Source of the DNA: Candidatus Uhrbacteria bacterium
GTDB lineage: Bacteria; Patescibacteriota; Patescibacteriia; 2-12-FULL-60-25
Direction of reading: 5' to 3'
Assembly: GCA_018499965.2 (NCBI GenBank)
Contig: JAHBAS020000006.1
Coordinates: forward strand, 1 to 64,000
DNA: 64,000 nucleotides
In this document: piece by piece, positions 49,831 to 58,166 of the stretch
How positions within the stretch are numbered: position 1 is the first letter of the stretch
Layout: each line of letters opens with the position of its first letter
Position numbers and translations under genes: made by a program
Notes under the pieces: generated by a model
Seen by the model: the letters and a program-made list of their open reading frames with translations, nothing else
What the model was told of the DNA's origin: nothing
The model's database searches: none

Positions 49831-50236
49831 ATGCGGTTATCGCATGTACTGTTGATTAATGATATTCCGATGAATCCTCTGGTTGCACATACTCGTCTCT
49901 CATCAAAAAAGATAGCGGTTATACTGGCCGTTTCTTTCTTCGTTTTTCTTCTTTTTATTTTTCATGAAAGAGTCTCAACGCTTGTCATTGGGATAGTCTG
50001 TGATATTTTTTTTAAAACCTCCCGAGCGAACATTTTGTCTAGATGCGTCTGATAGTTATAGGTGTATAACAGATCGAGCTATTCAAAATAAAGATGCCGA
50101 TATTTGTTACTATCTCGATGCTGGGAATAGTGATCGTTGTATTGACGAAGTCGTATTGACCGGAAAGGACGGATCTATTTGTAAGAATATTCGAAATTTT
50201 TGGACAAAAAAATATTGTTTAGAGAAATACAAATAG
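49831..50236 (+). pseudogene. frameshifted single-pass membrane protein with extracellular Cys pairs
   Basis: Two overlapping ORFs (49831-50052 and 50000-50236) make one sensible protein if one base is removed from the run of eight T at 50006-50013. The first frame gives a cytoplasmic N-terminus and a membrane helix (IAVILAVSFFVFLLFIFH); the second gives an outer domain with regularly spaced Cys (FCLDASDSYRCI, ICYYLDAGNSDRCID, ICKNI, YCLEKYK), a repeat type seen in CPR proteins. Either a true frameshift, a phase-variable tract, slippage, or a sequencing error. The start may be the ATG at 49831 or 49870. Base composition is A/T-rich compared with neighbours. Confidence 0.6.
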
Positions 50237-50274
50237 TTAAAAAAGCTGATTTTTCTATTTGAGGAAGATGCTAT

Positions 50275-51342
50275 TTAATTTTTTTTGACGGAAGTGACGA
50301 AGCGGGCGAAATCCTGATACCTCATCCTCTCGAACATTTTATAGATTTCAAGAGGATTTTCAGATGGGAGATCTGCGTAGGTTTCAAAACGAAAACCCTG
50401 GAGCCATAAGAGTGAGTCGGTCGCATCGATGCCGTCGAGGGCTCGACGGAAGCGTTGCAAGAAATCTTGTTTTGTTTGATTGAACTCTAGGACCGAAATA
50501 GGATGTAGAAAGAATTTTTTTGCGGATGCTTGCTGTACACCAGAAACAAAAAAGATGGTCTGATGTTTGAACTGCGCGAAGGTGTAATCGGCATTTGAGG
50601 GGAGGGATTGCGAACGTTGGTCTAAGAGCTGTCCGAAGAAAAGGAGATAGGGATGTTTCTTCGTGCATGAAACGACAAGCGCGTGCGCATTTTTCTTTGT
50701 GACAAATTCCGTTTTGATCATATTCCACTCCGTGCATTTCGTATGCTTTTTGGTGGTCTTAAATAGGTTGTGACAGAAGACAACGTGTTTCTTTGTTACG
50801 GACTCACCGACCAAAAGGATATCGATAGGCGTTTCTTGGAGGAGATGATTCCAATAACGTTTGATTTTCTGTACGTCTGAAAATTGAAGTTTTTTTAGAC
50901 GCGGAAGATTTCCAAGGATTTCTCGTTGGGGGATGGAAAGGAAAGTGTCGACGCTTTTACGCTGCCGGTGCTCCGTGGATCTCATGTATGCACGTGTTTC
51001 CTGAAGAAGATCTTGTTTTTCATCTTCAAAGATATTCGAACGGCATTTCCAACGAAAGATCATTTCATAAAGCGTTTTTATCGCCTCATGAACGTCTGAC
51101 ATATCCACGAGACAGAAGATGCTCACTTCTTCGCGAGAGGTTCTTGCTTCCAGCGAATGGAAAAATCGATCATGTTTTTCTCGGAGTTGGTATCGCGTGT
51201 CCTTTTCCGTTCCGCTAAACATGAGGTGTTCAGCGAAGTGCGTAAAGCCCTCGGTCTCCCCATTTTCAAAAAGACTTCCATTGTTCATGGTGATCACGAT
51301 GCCGACGGTTTTCTTCCATCCATTTGGAAAAACACGAATCAT
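50275..51342 (-). CDS. M16-family (insulinase-like) zinc metalloprotease, short form
   Basis: A 355-residue protein with the inverted zinc motif HxxEH (THFAEHLMFSGT, His35 to His39), the downstream region LEARTSREEVSIFCLVDM typical of M16B enzymes, and a Glu about 75 residues later (ETRAYMRS) as third ligand. M16 enzymes usually work as paired halves of about 400 residues each; only one half is encoded here and no partner lies nearby. There is no signal peptide. Composition is A/T-rich and codon use differs from the ribosomal genes. TAAACT 8 bases upstream of the ATG suggests a near-leaderless mRNA. Confidence 0.8.
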   Translation of the reverse strand: MIRVFPNGWKKTVGIVITMNNGSLFENGETEGFTHFAEHLMFSGTEKDTRYQLREKHDRFFHSLEARTSREEVSIFCLVDMSDVHEAIKTLYEMIFRWKCRSNIFEDEKQDLLQETRAYMRSTEHRQRKSVDTFLSIPQREILGNLPRLKKLQFSDVQKIKRYWNHLLQETPIDILLVGESVTKKHVVFCHNLFKTTKKHTKCTEWNMIKTEFVTKKNAHALVVSCTKKHPYLLFFGQLLDQRSQSLPSNADYTFAQFKHQTIFFVSGVQQASAKKFFLHPISVLEFNQTKQDFLQRFRRALDGIDATDSLLWLQGFRFETYADLPSENPLEIYKMFERMRYQDFARFVTSVKKN

Positions 51343-51366
51343 ATATGTCTAGTTTATAAGAGTAGG

Positions 51367-51396
51367 TGGGATCCGTCTATGAACGAATCCCACCCG
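51367..51396 (-). terminator. hairpin after the 56-aa gene
   Basis: GGTGGGAT-ccgtctatgaacga-ATCCCACC; on the minus strand TACTCTTATAAAC follows, a poor U tract, so the call is moderate. Confidence 0.45.
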
Positions 51397-51422
51397 AGAT
51401 TTCTGGCGAATGAGAGGTTCGC

Positions 51423-51593
51423 TCAGAAGATGCCGAGGAACCTTGTTCGTTTCGGCGGCTTGTTGCCCTTGGCTTTTTGCGAGTGATGCCCACCATCTCG
51501 ATGTTGAGCATTTTTACCGGGTCCATCCTTCGTCTTCTGACGACTTCCGTTGCCACCGCGGTACTTGTTTCCGTTGCTGTATCCATGAGCCAT
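51423..51593 (-). CDS. 56-residue basic Gly/Asn/His-rich protein (absent from the ORF track)
   Basis: Read directly from the sequence: MAHGYSNGNKYRGGNGSRQK, then KDGPGKNAQHRDGGHHSQKA and a basic end KGNKPPKRTRFLGIF. It is strongly basic, low in hydrophobic residues, and probably disordered, as in nucleic-acid-binding or stress proteins. The ATG follows AGGAG at about 8 bases, and the leader contains a perfect 9-bp inverted repeat. TTGACA (minus strand near 51680) gives a -35 with TATACA-like sequence 15 bases on. The track shows only shadow ORFs here (51377-51586 and 51410-51637). Confidence 0.6.
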   Translation of the reverse strand: MAHGYSNGNKYRGGNGSRQKTKDGPGKNAQHRDGGHHSQKAKGNKPPKRTRFLGIF

Positions 51594-51617
51594 GGCTATT
51601 TCTCCTGACGGTACAAA

Positions 51618-51638
51618 TTCACTTAACTTTTAAGTGAA
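51618..51638 (-). promoter_or_regulatory. inverted repeat in the leader of the 56-aa gene
   Basis: TTCACTTAA-ctt-TTAAGTGAA, 9-bp arms, between the probable promoter and the SD; a repressor site or mRNA hairpin. Confidence 0.55.
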
Positions 51639-51729
51639 TGATAGGTGGTATGTATAGTATATTTGCTAACTTGTCAAGTCTTGTACCTATTTATGCCATT
51701 TTTTACCTAAATGATAAGATACTCTTAAC

Positions 51730-52572
51730 ATGACCCCCAAAAAGAAAGCCCTCTTCTCCATCCTCATAGGATTTTTTGCCCTTATCCTCGTCTTTTTCCT
51801 CTGGCAAGCGCTAAAGCCTGTGCCGACGGAAGGGGATTGGCAGACGCCGTTGGCGGTGCTTTCGACCGCGGAGTTTGAGGGGGATTCGGTGACCGTGAAG
51901 AACGTGCGCAATTTTCGATATCGTGGAAGTGAACAGGAAAAGGATTTGGAACCGGCATACTACGACAAGACGTATGATCTCAATCAGGTGGTTAGAGTAT
52001 GGTACGTGACGGAGCCGTTTAAAAATTTGAGCATCGCCGCGCATACGTTTTTATCGTTCGAATTTTCGAACGGGGATTTTTTGAGCATTTCCATTGAAGC
52101 GCGCAAGCGAAAAGGTCAGGATTATAATCTGTTCTTGGGAATGCTCCGTACGTATCCGCTCATGTACATCGCTGCGGATGAGCGGGATTCGGTTTTTGTG
52201 CGTGCGAATATCCGAAAGTCGGATGTATACGTGTATCCGGTGAAGATCGGAAGTACGGAAAACGCGAAAATGTTGTTAACGGACATGCTGAATAAGATGA
52301 ACGATCTCGTGGTTCACCCGGCTTGGTATAACACGCTTTGGGCTAACTGCACGTCGAGCATTGCCCGGCACGTGAATCAATTGTGGCCGCATCGCCTCAA
52401 AGGTTTGCAGTGGCAATTGTGGCTTACGGGATATGCGGATGAGCTCGTGTTCAAGAGCGGGTTGATCGATGCAGATCTCTCGCTTGAGGGCGCACGAAAA
52501 GCATTCGGTGTTACGGAGAAATCACAACGGATCGGGAATGTTGAAAATTACTCGAGGTTGATTCGAGAGTAA
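51730..52572 (+). CDS. DUF4105-like membrane-anchored protein (280 aa)
   Basis: An N-terminal membrane helix (LFSILIGFFALILVFFLWQAL) anchors a domain outside the membrane. The pattern FLSFEFSNGDFLSISIEARKR, YPLMYIAADERDSVFVRANIRKSDVYVYPVK and WYNTLWANCTSSIARHVNQ matches the DUF4105/Lnb N-terminal family, whose Cys/His/Glu residues suggest a papain-like (NlpC-related) peptidase or amidase, though the activity is not known. Its start is divergent to the 56-aa gene. Confidence 0.8.
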   Translation: MTPKKKALFSILIGFFALILVFFLWQALKPVPTEGDWQTPLAVLSTAEFEGDSVTVKNVRNFRYRGSEQEKDLEPAYYDKTYDLNQVVRVWYVTEPFKNLSIAAHTFLSFEFSNGDFLSISIEARKRKGQDYNLFLGMLRTYPLMYIAADERDSVFVRANIRKSDVYVYPVKIGSTENAKMLLTDMLNKMNDLVVHPAWYNTLWANCTSSIARHVNQLWPHRLKGLQWQLWLTGYADELVFKSGLIDADLSLEGARKAFGVTEKSQRIGNVENYSRLIRE

Positions 52573-52649
52573 ATGAAAACGTCGCCGGGTGAGGTGCGGC
52601 GACGTCGTCAAGGAGGTGTATCGGGGGAGAGGGTTCTTTCTGCTGCTCG
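52573..52649. other. hairpin between convergent genes
   Basis: ACGTCGCC-gggtgaggtgc-GGCGACGT lies just after the DUF4105-like gene; no U tract follows (GTCAAGG). Confidence 0.5.
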
Positions 52650-53312
52650 TTAGACAACGAGAGCGGTTTTGAGGTTGAGGTCAGTGAAATTCGGTGTAGC
52701 GTTTTGAGGATATTCCGAATCCAATTCTCGCGAGAGGCTCATGGCGGTATAGCTTCTCGAGACGATTTCTCGACCGGCGTTACTGAGTGGCTCGTTATGG
52801 GTGGTGTATCCGTTCGCGCAGAGTTCCCGCCCTGCATCCGCTAACCGCTCTTTGACGTCGGCGAGGAGTTCTTGTATCGCAACGGTCCAAGAAGTCGTTC
52901 GACGAACGGTGCCGCCGTGTTCGCGTGAGCTTTTTGTGAGAACAACGGTCGTTCCGTTCTGCAGGAATACGAACATTGTGCCTCCGCTGTGCTCTGATCT
53001 CATTTGAAGCTCTTCGCCCACGTGGATGACCAGCATGGAAGTATGTTTCCATGGTAGCGGTGTGTATTGCACGATACAGTCCGGATCCTCGGTGAACGAG
53101 TAGAGAATGCCTTTCAGCTTTTCATGCTCGATGCCGATATTGATACCGTCCTGAATTTGAACGGTACGAATGCCGTTTTGGCATTGTGACTGACCAGCGA
53201 TGCTGTTCGAGATCTGGCGCATGAGAGAGATGAGCGCTTGGGGCGCGTTGCTCTGTGTTGCGTGTGGAATAGCGAATCGCTGACCCTGATTGTGTATGGT
53301 ACGAACGGGCAT
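52650..53312 (-). CDS. soluble protein of unknown function (220 aa)
   Basis: Unrecognised. A soluble protein with mixed alpha/beta character; notable parts are VQIQDGINIGIEHEKLKGILY, a beta-rich middle (SMLVIHVGEELQMRSEHSGGTMFVFLQNGTTVVLTK) and a C-terminal half with two similar NxxLSNAGREI / LADAGRELCANG stretches, perhaps a short internal repeat. The start at 53312 has an exceptionally strong SD (AAAGGAGG, spacing about 6). It lies downstream of typA with that gene's terminator between. Confidence 0.6.
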   Translation of the reverse strand: MPVRTIHNQGQRFAIPHATQSNAPQALISLMRQISNSIAGQSQCQNGIRTVQIQDGINIGIEHEKLKGILYSFTEDPDCIVQYTPLPWKHTSMLVIHVGEELQMRSEHSGGTMFVFLQNGTTVVLTKSSREHGGTVRRTTSWTVAIQELLADVKERLADAGRELCANGYTTHNEPLSNAGREIVSRSYTAMSLSRELDSEYPQNATPNFTDLNLKTALVV

Positions 53313-53338
53313 AAAGCCCTCCTTTCCCGAAAATAAAG

Positions 53339-53372
53339 ATCGTCCTTCACGGTATTGTGAAGGACGATACTA
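53339..53372 (-). terminator. terminator of typA
   Basis: On the minus strand CGTCCTTCAC-aatac-CGTGAAGGACG-like stem, then ATCTTTATTTT. It also lies upstream of the 220-aa gene's start. Confidence 0.75.
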
Positions 53373-53403
53373 TGCCGATTTTTCCAAAAACTGTCAATGG
53401 ATC

Positions 53404-55200
53404 CTAGGCGTTCGCGCGTCGGCGTTCGAATTCCTTAAGGAAACGCTTGCGCATGCGGATGTTGATCGGTGTCACTTCCACAAGTTCGTCATCACCGATG
53501 TATTCAATGGCGGTTTCAAGCGTGATCTGACGAGCTGGGTGAAGAGGGTCTGCCGCGCCATCGCCCTTGGAGCGCATGTTCGAAAGTTTCTTTTCTTTAC
53601 ACACGTTCACGACCATATCTTCAGCCTTCGCGTTCTCGCCAACGACCATACCTTCGTATACTTCAACCGCAGGGCCGATGAAGAGGTCTCCACGTTCCTG
53701 GGCGTTCACGAGTCCGTAGGTGAGCGAGGTTCCGGATTCATGCGCGATGAGGGATCCGTGTGGGAGCGCGGTGAGTTCTCCGGCGAATGGCTTATATCCG
53801 AGCAAGAGGGTATTCATGATGCCCAAGCCTTTCGTATCCGTAATGAAACGGCTTCGGTATCCGATCAAGCCACGTGTTGGCGCCTCGAATTCCAAGAAGG
53901 CGATGCCATTCTCGTTCTTCATGTCCTTGAGTTCGCCTTTGCGTTTTGCGAGCTGTTCAATCACGGCTCCAGCGGAGTTCTCCGGGACTTCGATCGAGAC
54001 CTGTTCATACGGTTCAAGCGTTTCTCCGTTTTCTTCTTTCAAAATCACGCGTGGACGGGAGACTTGCAATTCAAATCCTTCGCGACGCATCTTTTCGATC
54101 AAGATTGAAAGGTGGAGTTCGCCGCGTCCGGAAACTTCAAAGCTTCCATCGGACGTTCCGGTTTCCACGCGAAGCGCTACGTCGTTCTGCAATTCACGCT
54201 GAAGACGATCGGAGATGTTGCGGCTGGTTGTGAACTGACCTTCTTTGCCCGCGAACGGGGAAGTATTCACGCCGAAGGTCATCTTCACGGTCGGTTCTTC
54301 GATCTTCATGACCGGCAAGGCGTCCGGTTGGTTGATGTCCGCAAGCGTTTCACCGATGTTGATATCTGGAATACCAGAGATCGCCACGATTTCACCGGCT
54401 TGGGCGGCCTGTACTTCATCGCGACCCATGCCCATGAAGGTCATGATGTGGTTGATCTTCGCTGGCTTCATCACGCCATCGCGATTGATCCACGCGACTG
54501 GTCCTGGTTTAGCAACGCCGCGAACGACACGACCAATGGCGAGCTTTCCTTTGTACGAATCGTACTGCACGTTAGCAACCGAAATCTGCAATGGGCCATT
54601 GTCGTCCACCTTTGGTGCGGCGATGTTTTCAATCACGCTCTTAAAGAGCGGTTTGATATCCGTCATGGTTTCAAGATTCGCCTCGAGTCCAGCTTTGCCT
54701 TGTTTAGCGGAAGCGTAGATCACCGGGAAATCCGTTTGTTCATCCGTGGCATGCAAGTGCACGAAGAGATCGAACGTTTGATCGAGGACCCAATCCGGTC
54801 GTGCATCCGGCTTGTCGATTTTGTTGATGACCACGATGATGCGGTGTCCGGCTTCAATGGCTTTCTTCAAGACGAATTTCGTCTGCGGCATCGGACCTTC
54901 CTTGGCATCCACGAGCAAGAGCGCGCCGTCAACGAGGTTCATGATACGTTCCACTTCACCGCCGAAGTCCGCGTGTCCCGGCGTATCAACGATGTTGATC
55001 TTTACGCCATCGTACATCACGGCCGCGTTCTTGGAGAAAATCGTAATACCGCGCTCGCGTTCGAGCTCGTTCGAATCCATGATCGTGTCGCCTTCAAGTC
55101 CGCGTTCCCGGAATGTTTCAGACTGCTTTAACAAGGAGTCCACGAGCGTTGTTTTGCCGTGGTCGACGTGGGCGATGATCGCGATGTTACGTAAATCCAT
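53404..55200 (-). CDS. typA: ribosome-associated GTPase TypA/BipA
   Basis: A 598-residue translational GTPase. The P-loop [10 protein letters not shown], the DTPGHADF switch II and NKIDKPDA motifs match EF-G-like enzymes; the C-terminal part (GRGELHLSILIEKMRREGFELQVSRP, EEPTVKMTFGVNTSPFAG) is specific to TypA. It acts in 50S assembly and in stress and cold growth. It is monocistronic with a good promoter (minus strand TTGACA-17-TACACT at 55309-55281). Confidence 0.96.
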   Translation of the reverse strand: MDLRNIAIIAHVDHGKTTLVDSLLKQSETFRERGLEGDTIMDSNELERERGITIFSKNAAVMYDGVKINIVDTPGHADFGGEVERIMNLVDGALLLVDAKEGPMPQTKFVLKKAIEAGHRIIVVINKIDKPDARPDWVLDQTFDLFVHLHATDEQTDFPVIYASAKQGKAGLEANLETMTDIKPLFKSVIENIAAPKVDDNGPLQISVANVQYDSYKGKLAIGRVVRGVAKPGPVAWINRDGVMKPAKINHIMTFMGMGRDEVQAAQAGEIVAISGIPDINIGETLADINQPDALPVMKIEEPTVKMTFGVNTSPFAGKEGQFTTSRNISDRLQRELQNDVALRVETGTSDGSFEVSGRGELHLSILIEKMRREGFELQVSRPRVILKEENGETLEPYEQVSIEVPENSAGAVIEQLAKRKGELKDMKNENGIAFLEFEAPTRGLIGYRSRFITDTKGLGIMNTLLLGYKPFAGELTALPHGSLIAHESGTSLTYGLVNAQERGDLFIGPAVEVYEGMVVGENAKAEDMVVNVCKEKKLSNMRSKGDGAADPLHPARQITLETAIEYIGDDELVEVTPINIRMRKRFLKEFERRRANA

Positions 55201-55280
55201 AGGAGTTGAGGTTGGAGGTCAGGATTGGAGATCGGATATCACCAATCTTTTCGGTGGTCTGACCTTCAGTTTGTTGCGGG

Positions 55281-55309
55281 AGTGTAAGCGAAATCGGAGT
55301 TTTTGTCAA
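55281..55309 (-). promoter_or_regulatory. promoter of typA
   Basis: Minus strand TTGACA (55309-55304), 17-base spacer, TACACT (55286-55281). The predicted leader is about 75 bases. Confidence 0.75.
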
Positions 55310-55344
55310 AGGGATTGGACGCCTAGGCTGCTATGTAACGAGGA

Positions 55345-55377
55345 AGCCCTACAGAACGCGTGTTCTGTAGGGCTTTT
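55345..55377. terminator. terminator (bidirectional)
   Basis: AAGCCCTACAGAAC-gcgt-GTTCTGTAGGGCTT then TTGC. It lies at the 3' side of the zinc-ribbon gene on the minus strand. Confidence 0.8.
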
Positions 55378-55402
55378 GCGGGGAGAATGGCCATAAAATG
55401 GC

Positions 55403-55615
55403 CTAGGGATGGTTTTCCGTTCGGCAATCCGGACAGTGAAAGTCTTGATCAAGGTGCTTGAGGCGCGTCGCTCGTTGACATGCGATGCATCGTTGCGCTT
55501 TTCCGCTAATCAAGAGAAATAATTCATCTTCCACATCGTTTGGTTCAAGCCACGGGCTCTTGGGTTTCGGATCCGGCAAATCATTGCTTGTTGGCGTTCT
55601 CGAACAGAATCCCAT
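55403..55615 (-). CDS. small zinc-ribbon protein (70 aa)
   Basis: A 70-residue protein with two Cys pairs, CIAC (about residues 43-46) and CPDC (about 60-63), which should bind one zinc; the rest is acidic at the N-terminus (SPWLEPNDVEDELFLLISG). DksA/TraR-like and RNA polymerase-binding proteins use similar modules, but no specific family is recognised. SD AAAGGAG at 7 bases from the ATG. Confidence 0.6.
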   Translation of the reverse strand: MGFCSRTPTSNDLPDPKPKSPWLEPNDVEDELFLLISGKAQRCIACQRATRLKHLDQDFHCPDCRTENHP

Positions 55616-55761
55616 GAGGATGCTCCTTTCATGAATGCGGTGCGAACGGTTGAATCTTTACGCCTTCAGGAAGAAAAGGCAAGAGTCAAGAAGAGCCCGG
55701 AACGCGTAGGAGTGCGTCCGGGCTCGACTGAAAAGAAGCGTATCGAAAAAAGAAGAAGGAT

Positions 55762-56919
55762 TTACGATCGGAGATTCATGGTATCGGCGGCAAAAACGAC
55801 TCTGCCGTTATCGATGACGACGGCTTTGCGTCCACCGTCCTCTTCGACCCGTCCGGCTTTCCAGGCTCGTATACAGTGTTTCTCGGCGTAGTTGATAATT
55901 TCTTCCGTGAAATCCGGATCCACGTATAACGCGAATCCGGCGCCCATGTTGTACGTACCCCACATTTCCTGTTCTTCGACCGGACCCATTCGTTGGATAA
56001 AGTCGAAAACCGGTTGTGGTTCCGGAAGCATGTCGATGTGATACACGAACGGCCGCTTGGCGCGCATGAGTTTGCGCCACCCGTGTCCCGTGATGTTCAC
56101 GGCGTAGTTGATGATGATCCCAACGTCTTGCAAGGCTTTGATGATCGGGGAGTAGAGTATCGTCGGAGCGACGAGCGCTTCGCCGAATTCTTTTCCGTCG
56201 CTGAGCAGTGTGTTGTATCCGTCTGGAAGTTTTGGAATGATGTCCTTCCAGATCATCGTGATACCGTTGGCATGCAACCCAGAGCTTTCGAAAAGCACGA
56301 TGTCATCTCCGTCCTAGATACGACTTTCGCGAATCACGTCTTCCGGAGATCGGATTACGCCTGAGGCGGAACCACTCAAGAGCACTTCCCCTGGTGTAAT
56401 GATGCGTTTGAGCGTCGGTGTTTCTCCGCCGCCCCATACGCACTCGGTTATGTCGCATGCATGGCTCCATCCTTTGAGGATTTCCATCCATTTCTGTTCG
56501 TTCTCGAACCAGTCGCTTGACCCTACGGCCAAGTGCATGGCGCATACGAGCGGAAGCGCGCCGGTGGTCAAGAGATCGTTGACGCACATGGCGAAGTTAT
56601 CGATGGAGATGTTGAAGTGCGGCCTGACCGTGTCGGAAGATGGATGATAGTCGTCCGCGATCACGGATTTCGTTCCCAACCCTTCGTTCACGTCCGCGAG
56701 GTAGGCGAATTTTGCCGGATCCACGACGCGCATCACGTACGCGCTTTCGCCGCGGCTCCACGGCTCTTCTTGAAATCCGTACTGCAAGCAGTACGAAGCT
56801 GTTAGTCCGGCGAGTCGTTGTGCAGCGATCTTGAAAGGATCCATCACGTCGTAGTTCACGCCGGATCCTTGGTAGGTGATGAATGTTCCAGGGACAGATT
56901 CCGTTGTCGATTCTTGCAT
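55762..56919 (-). pseudogene. purM-like AIR-synthase gene interrupted by an in-frame amber codon
   Basis: A 385-codon reading frame with one in-frame TAG at 56316-56314 (codon 202). The N-terminal 201 residues (SGVNYDVMDPFKIAAQRLA through NFAMCVNDLLTTGA to ITPGEVLLSGSASGVI) and the C-terminal part (DGDDIVLFESSGLHANG, NITGHGWRKLMRA) together match an AIR synthase (PurM) or related protein across both ATP-binding domains. The TAG falls just before the conserved D-x-IVLFESSGLHANG strand, so neither half alone would be active. A GTG at 56298 could restart. The SD AGGAGG before the ATG at 56919 is strong. Other genes here end in TAG, so it is a real stop in this code. Confidence 0.75.
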
Positions 56920-57046
56920 GATGTTCCTCCTGTGTTCTTCTTTTGTGATCCATCGAATCGGCGAATCCGATTCGGCGACTCGACGGAGTTCCGTGAAGTC
57001 GCGTGTACTATACAGAGAACAGGAAAAAAATCAAGCCTGAAACAAC

Positions 57047-57077
57047 AAAACCTCCGGGTGTATCCCGGAGGTTTCTG
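57047..57077 (-). terminator. terminator of tRNA-Leu
   Basis: On the minus strand AAACCTCCGGG-ataca-CCCGGAGGTTTTG: 10-bp stem, just after the tRNA. Confidence 0.85.
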
Positions 57078-57080
57078 TGA

Positions 57081-57167
57081 TGGTGGGCAAGGAGAGAATC
57101 GAACTCTCATGAGGTTGCCCCCGCAGGATTTTGAGTCCTGTGCGTCTACCAATTCCGCCACTCGCCC
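57081..57167 (-). tRNA. tRNA-Leu (CAA)
   Basis: An 87-base class II tRNA with encoded CCA. Acceptor GGGCGAG/CTTGCCC, anticodon arm CAGGA-CTCAAAA-TCCTG (anticodon CAA), a long variable arm (CGGGGGCAACCTCATG region) and T arm GAGAG-TTCGATT-CTCTC. It reads UUG codons. Normal U33 and A73. Confidence 0.95.
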
Positions 57168-57344
57168 GTGTGAGTCGCTAATAGCCTGTAGCTAGTAGCT
57201 GGTATGAGGAACAACGTCTAAATGACGACCAAAACAATACACGGTTTTAATAGCCTCGTCAATCAACGAAAAACGCGGAAAAAAGTGACCTACGGACTCA
57301 CGGACCTACGATCCTGCGGACCTGTAGCTGTGGGCAATCAGGCC

Positions 57345-57374
57345 TTGAACAAAGGCCTCCGACAGGCGTATGAT
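57345..57374 (+). promoter_or_regulatory. parA promoter with overlapping inverted repeat
   Basis: TTGAAC (57345-57350), 18-base spacer, TATGAT (57369-57374); the ATG at 57384 is 9 bases on. The inverted repeat AGGCCTT-gaac-AAAGGCCT covers the -35 and could be an operator. Confidence 0.6.
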
Positions 57375-57383
57375 ACTCGGGTT

Positions 57384-58166
57384 ATGGGACGAATTATCTC
57401 TGTGGTCAACCAGAAGGGTGGCGTGGGCAAAACGACCACGGCGATCAACCTAGGTGCCTATCTCGCAGAGGCGGGAAAGTTCGTCCTTATCGTGGATTTG
57501 GATCCGCAGGCCAATGCCACTTCCGGCATCGGCGTTGATTTTCAAACCATCGAACGCGGCGTGTACGAGGCGGTGCTTGGGGATGTGAGCATGAAAGAAA
57601 TCGTGCAGCCGACGGCGCACGATACGCTCCGTATCGCTCCGGCTACTCCGGCGCTCGCGGGCTTGAACGTGGAACTCGTGCCGATGGAGCGTCGCGAACA
57701 TCGATTGCGAGATTCGTTGCTGGAAATCCGTCATGACTACGATTATATTTTGATTGACTGTCCACCAACGCTCGGATTGATCACGTTGAATGGTATTGTT
57801 GCCGCAGACGAAGTGTTGATTCCGGTCCAGGCGGAATATTTTGCGCTTGAAGGTTTGGGTCAATTGCTCGAAACCGTGAATCTCGTGAAAGACCGCATCC
57901 GTCCAGAGGTAAATATTCTTGGTGCGGTCCTTACGATGTACGACGGCCGCACGAAACTTTCGGAAGACGTGCTTCAAGAACTCTACAAGTATTTCCCGAA
58001 TAACATTTTCCGATCCGTGGTCCCTCGGAGCGTGCGTTTGGCGGAGGCTCCGTCATTCGGCCGATCCATCGCGGCATTCGATCGATTCTCAAAGGGCGCC
58101 AAAGCGTACGAGCGTTTAGCTCGCGAAATTATCGAAACAGAAATCAATCACATCAAAGCGGTATGA
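57384..58166 (+). CDS. parA: chromosome-partitioning ATPase ParA/Soj
   Basis: A 260-residue ParA. The deviant Walker A (KGGVGKTTTAINLG) is near the N-terminus, with the DLDPQANAT and LIDCPPTLG motifs. It moves ParB-bound DNA before division. The chain has no N-terminal HTH, as in chromosomal type. The track ORF runs 54 codons further upstream through the promoter and is rejected. Its TGA overlaps the parB ATG (ATGA). Confidence 0.96.
   Translation: MGRIISVVNQKGGVGKTTTAINLGAYLAEAGKFVLIVDLDPQANATSGIGVDFQTIERGVYEAVLGDVSMKEIVQPTAHDTLRIAPATPALAGLNVELVPMERREHRLRDSLLEIRHDYDYILIDCPPTLGLITLNGIVAADEVLIPVQAEYFALEGLGQLLETVNLVKDRIRPEVNILGAVLTMYDGRTKLSEDVLQELYKYFPNNIFRSVVPRSVRLAEAPSFGRSIAAFDRFSKGAKAYERLAREIIETEINHIKAV

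Noticed and set aside
51410-51637. 75-aa forward ORF opposite the 56-aa gene
   Set aside because: No SD; the reverse frame has a strong SD, a promoter and a plausible composition.
54112-55131. 339-aa forward ORF
   Set aside because: Antisense shadow of typA, His/Phe/Arg-rich.
56314-56316. Reassignment of TAG as sense codon
   Set aside because: TAG is the natural stop of several intact genes in this window, and TGA also works as stop, so the standard code applies.
57222-57383. 54-codon extension of parA in the track
   Set aside because: It covers the promoter; the canonical ParA start MGRIISVVNQKGG is at 57384.
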